A stretch of 23,892 nt of DNA from Rhodospirillaceae bacterium (lineage in GTDB: Bacteria > Pseudomonadota > Alphaproteobacteria > GCA-2731375): contig JABIWH010000031.1 of the NCBI GenBank assembly GCA_018701215.1, forward strand, positions 1 through 23,892. Direction: 5' to 3'. The position numbers and the translations under genes are program-made. The notes beneath the pieces were generated by a model. The model searched no databases, was not told the origin of the DNA, and was given only the letters and a program-made list of their open reading frames with translations. Positions 22,122-23,892 of this stretch are shown piece after piece (positions within the stretch are counted from its first letter, which is position 1; each line of letters begins with the position of its first letter).

Positions 22122-23456
22122 TCAGTAAATGGGAAAAGACGCGCACAAGGTCTCGACCCTGGCTCGCACTTCCTGCTCGACCGCCGCGTTGCCATCCGGG
22201 CCATTGGCGGCCAGGCCGTCCAGCACATCGGCGATCAGATGGCCGACCATTTGGAACTCGCCAACACCGAAGCCCCTGGTCGTAGCCGCCGGCGAACCGA
22301 GACGGACACCGGAGGTCACGGTCGGCTTTTCCGGATCAAACGGCACGCCATTCTTGTTGCAGGTAATCCCTGCCCGTTCCATGGCATCTTCGGTGATATT
22401 TCCGGTCAGGCCCTTGGGTCGCAAATCAACCAGCATCAAATGCGTGTCCGTGCCGCCAGAAACAATATCCAGGCCGCGTTCCTGCAACACCGCCGCCAGG
22501 GCCTGGGCATTCGCTACCACGGCGTGGGCATAGGCCTTGAACTCCGGCGTCATGATTTCCTTGAAGGACACCGCCTTGCCGGCGACCGCATGCAACAGCG
22601 GCCCGCCCTGCAGACCGGGGAACATGGCAGAATTGATCTTCTTGCCCAAAGCATCGTCGTTCGACAGCACCATGCCGCCACGGGCACCGCGCATGGTTTT
22701 ATGGGTCGTGGTCGTGGTCACATCGGCGATTGGCACGGGAGAGGGATGGCTGCCACCGGCGACCAGGCCCGCGAAGTGCGCCATATCAACCATCAATTTG
22801 GCCCCGACATCATCGGCGATCCTCCGAAAAGCGGCAAAATCGATGACCCGGGGATAGGCCGAGCCGCCCGCGACGATCAATTTCGGCTGATGCTCGTGGG
22901 CCAGGCGCTCGACCTCGTCCAAGTCGATCCTGGCATCCTGCAGACGGACACCATATTGCACGGCGTTGAACCATTTACCCGATTGATTGGGCGGTGCGCC
23001 GTGGGTCAAATGCCCACCCGCCGCCAACGACATCCCCATTATCGTATCGCCCGGCTTTAGGATCGCCATGAAGGCCGCCTGATTGGCCTGGGATCCCGAA
23101 TGCGGCTGCACATTGGCGAAGCTGCAGCCGAAAATCTCCTTGGCCCGCTCGATGGCAAGCTGTTCCACCACATCGACATACTCGCAGCCGCCGTAATAGC
23201 GCCGGCCGGGATAGCCCTCGGCATACTTGTTCGTCAGGACAGAGCCCTGGGCCTGCAAGACCGCGCGCGAGACAATGTTTTCCGACGCAATAAGCTCTAT
23301 CTGGGTCTGCTGCCGGTGCAATTCATCCGCCAGAGAGGTAAATACTTCCGGATCACGGTCCACGCCATCCTGGGTGAAAAACCCGTTGTCATCGGGCGCC
23401 CCTCCTGTCGCATTTAAGGTGGGCGCATTTACTGGGAGCGGACTGGTTGGCGACAT
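22122..23456 (-). CDS. glyA: Serine hydroxymethyltransferase
   Basis: A 444-residue PLP enzyme interconverting serine and glycine with tetrahydrofolate, the main source of one-carbon units. Signatures include LIASENIVSRAVLQAQGS, NKYAEGYPGRRYYGGCEYVD, VQPHSGSQANQAAFMA, and VDMAHFAGLVAGG. The PLP-binding Lys253 lies in TTTTTHKTMRGARGG. An N-terminal extension of some 20-30 Pro/Thr/Gly-rich residues precedes the usual start of homology. The start ATG at 23456 is well supported by AAGGGA eight bases upstream. It is first in the minus-strand block running to thiL. Confidence 0.97.
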   Translation of the reverse strand: MSPTSPLPVNAPTLNATGGAPDDNGFFTQDGVDRDPEVFTSLADELHRQQTQIELIASENIVSRAVLQAQGSVLTNKYAEGYPGRRYYGGCEYVDVVEQLAIERAKEIFGCSFANVQPHSGSQANQAAFMAILKPGDTIMGMSLAAGGHLTHGAPPNQSGKWFNAVQYGVRLQDARIDLDEVERLAHEHQPKLIVAGGSAYPRVIDFAAFRRIADDVGAKLMVDMAHFAGLVAGGSHPSPVPIADVTTTTTHKTMRGARGGMVLSNDDALGKKINSAMFPGLQGGPLLHAVAGKAVSFKEIMTPEFKAYAHAVVANAQALAAVLQERGLDIVSGGTDTHLMLVDLRPKGLTGNITEDAMERAGITCNKNGVPFDPEKPTVTSGVRLGSPAATTRGFGVGEFQMVGHLIADVLDGLAANGPDGNAAVEQEVRARVETLCASFPIY

Positions 23457-23892
23457 GCAACGGTCCCTTTCTTGTCGGAAAACACTAATTCGTTATTCGG
23501 CTTTGGCAATCAGATAGAGACATCGTCGGGACAAGCGCCAGACAGAGCGATGATGAAATAACAACAATAACTGTCGTGGTGAACCAAAATCTCCGCCACC
23601 AGTCAAATTGGCCTTTGTAAGCGTCTGCATACCATATGTAGATGTCAGTGCCAACGCATCACAGCCAACCAACGGGCAAACGTAGGAGAAAACCGGCCAC
23701 GGCAAAGCTATCGGCTGATGGATTATGAACACGCCAAAAATCAGAAAAAAGCGAAATACAGATTTCCAGAATATTAGCCCACATTATTCATGATCGCGAT
23801 CAGCTTTGATCTGAGCACACGGCTTCAGCCGGATCGACGGCGGTTTTCAGCGGCTAATTTTTAGAGGTGTTAGGGATTGACGTTCGGGGTTC
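23457..23892. other. Region upstream of glyA without a recognisable gene
   Basis: 436 bases up to the right edge. The first part holds the glyA ribosome-binding site (complement of about 23461-23470) and presumably its promoter. The only longer frame (79 codons, minus, 23493-23732) has no family features. From about 23700 the sequence is visibly richer in A/T than the coding regions. On the minus strand around 23795 it contains TGAATAATGTGGGCTAAT, which loosely resembles the terminal sequences of IS1380-type elements. Many alphaproteobacteria have rpiB here; it is not present within this window. Confidence 0.5.

Noticed and set aside
23493..23732. 79-codon minus-strand frame upstream of glyA
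   Set aside because: No homology signature, no good ribosome-binding site, and mixed composition; not supportable as a gene.
1..23892. CRISPR arrays, phage genes, secondary-metabolite clusters or toxin-antitoxin pairs
   Set aside because: No regularly spaced repeats and no proteins of these classes were seen on either strand.

Overview
The window is a chromosomal segment from a GC-rich alphaproteobacterium, most like the Rhodospirillales. This is judged from gene order and protein character, not from a database search. The supporting blocks are glyA-nrdR-ribD-ribE-ribBA-ribH-nusB-thiL, rpmF-plsX-fabH-ihfA-merR followed by tRNA-Pro, a mitochondrial-type heme A synthase, and a CBP3-type cytochrome bc1 chaperone beside a DUF177 protein. 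Almost every gene is on the minus strand. The exceptions are the IS fragment at the left edge, bamE, and a two-gene cytochrome unit in the middle.

Left to right: (1) the last 38 codons of an IS630-family transposase; (2) a minus-strand run of heme A synthase, CutA and an MFS transporter; (3) tRNA-Pro(GGG) with its own terminator; (4) a minus-strand housekeeping run of CBP3 chaperone, DUF177/YceD protein, L32, PlsX, FabH, IHF-alpha and a MerR-type regulator, covering respiratory-chain assembly, ribosome, lipid synthesis and nucleoid; (5) divergent bamE, closed by a hairpin terminator it shares with the convergent H+-pyrophosphatase gene; (6) a plus-strand pair encoding a small di-heme b-type membrane protein and an eight-heme c-type cytochrome; (7) a DEAD-box RNA helicase, a second MFS transporter and an isolated FliL-like protein; (8) the thiL-nusB-ribH-ribBA-ribE-ribD-nrdR-glyA block, which makes riboflavin and thiamine diphosphate and includes one-carbon and ribonucleotide-reductase control genes.

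The least ordinary item is the cytochrome pair at 11397-12714. Its spacing of heme ligands predicts a membrane di-heme electron conduit joined to a periplasmic octaheme wire. It is a candidate quinone-linked electron exchange module whose partner I cannot name. Second are a RibBA whose GTP cyclohydrolase II half has lost every cysteine, and two perfect palindromes in promoter regions (8216-8232 and 11272-11294). The remaining genes are conserved housekeeping. Both window edges look like breaks in the conserved gene order: a transposase end on the left, and an unrecognised, less GC-rich stretch on the right where rpiB would often be found.
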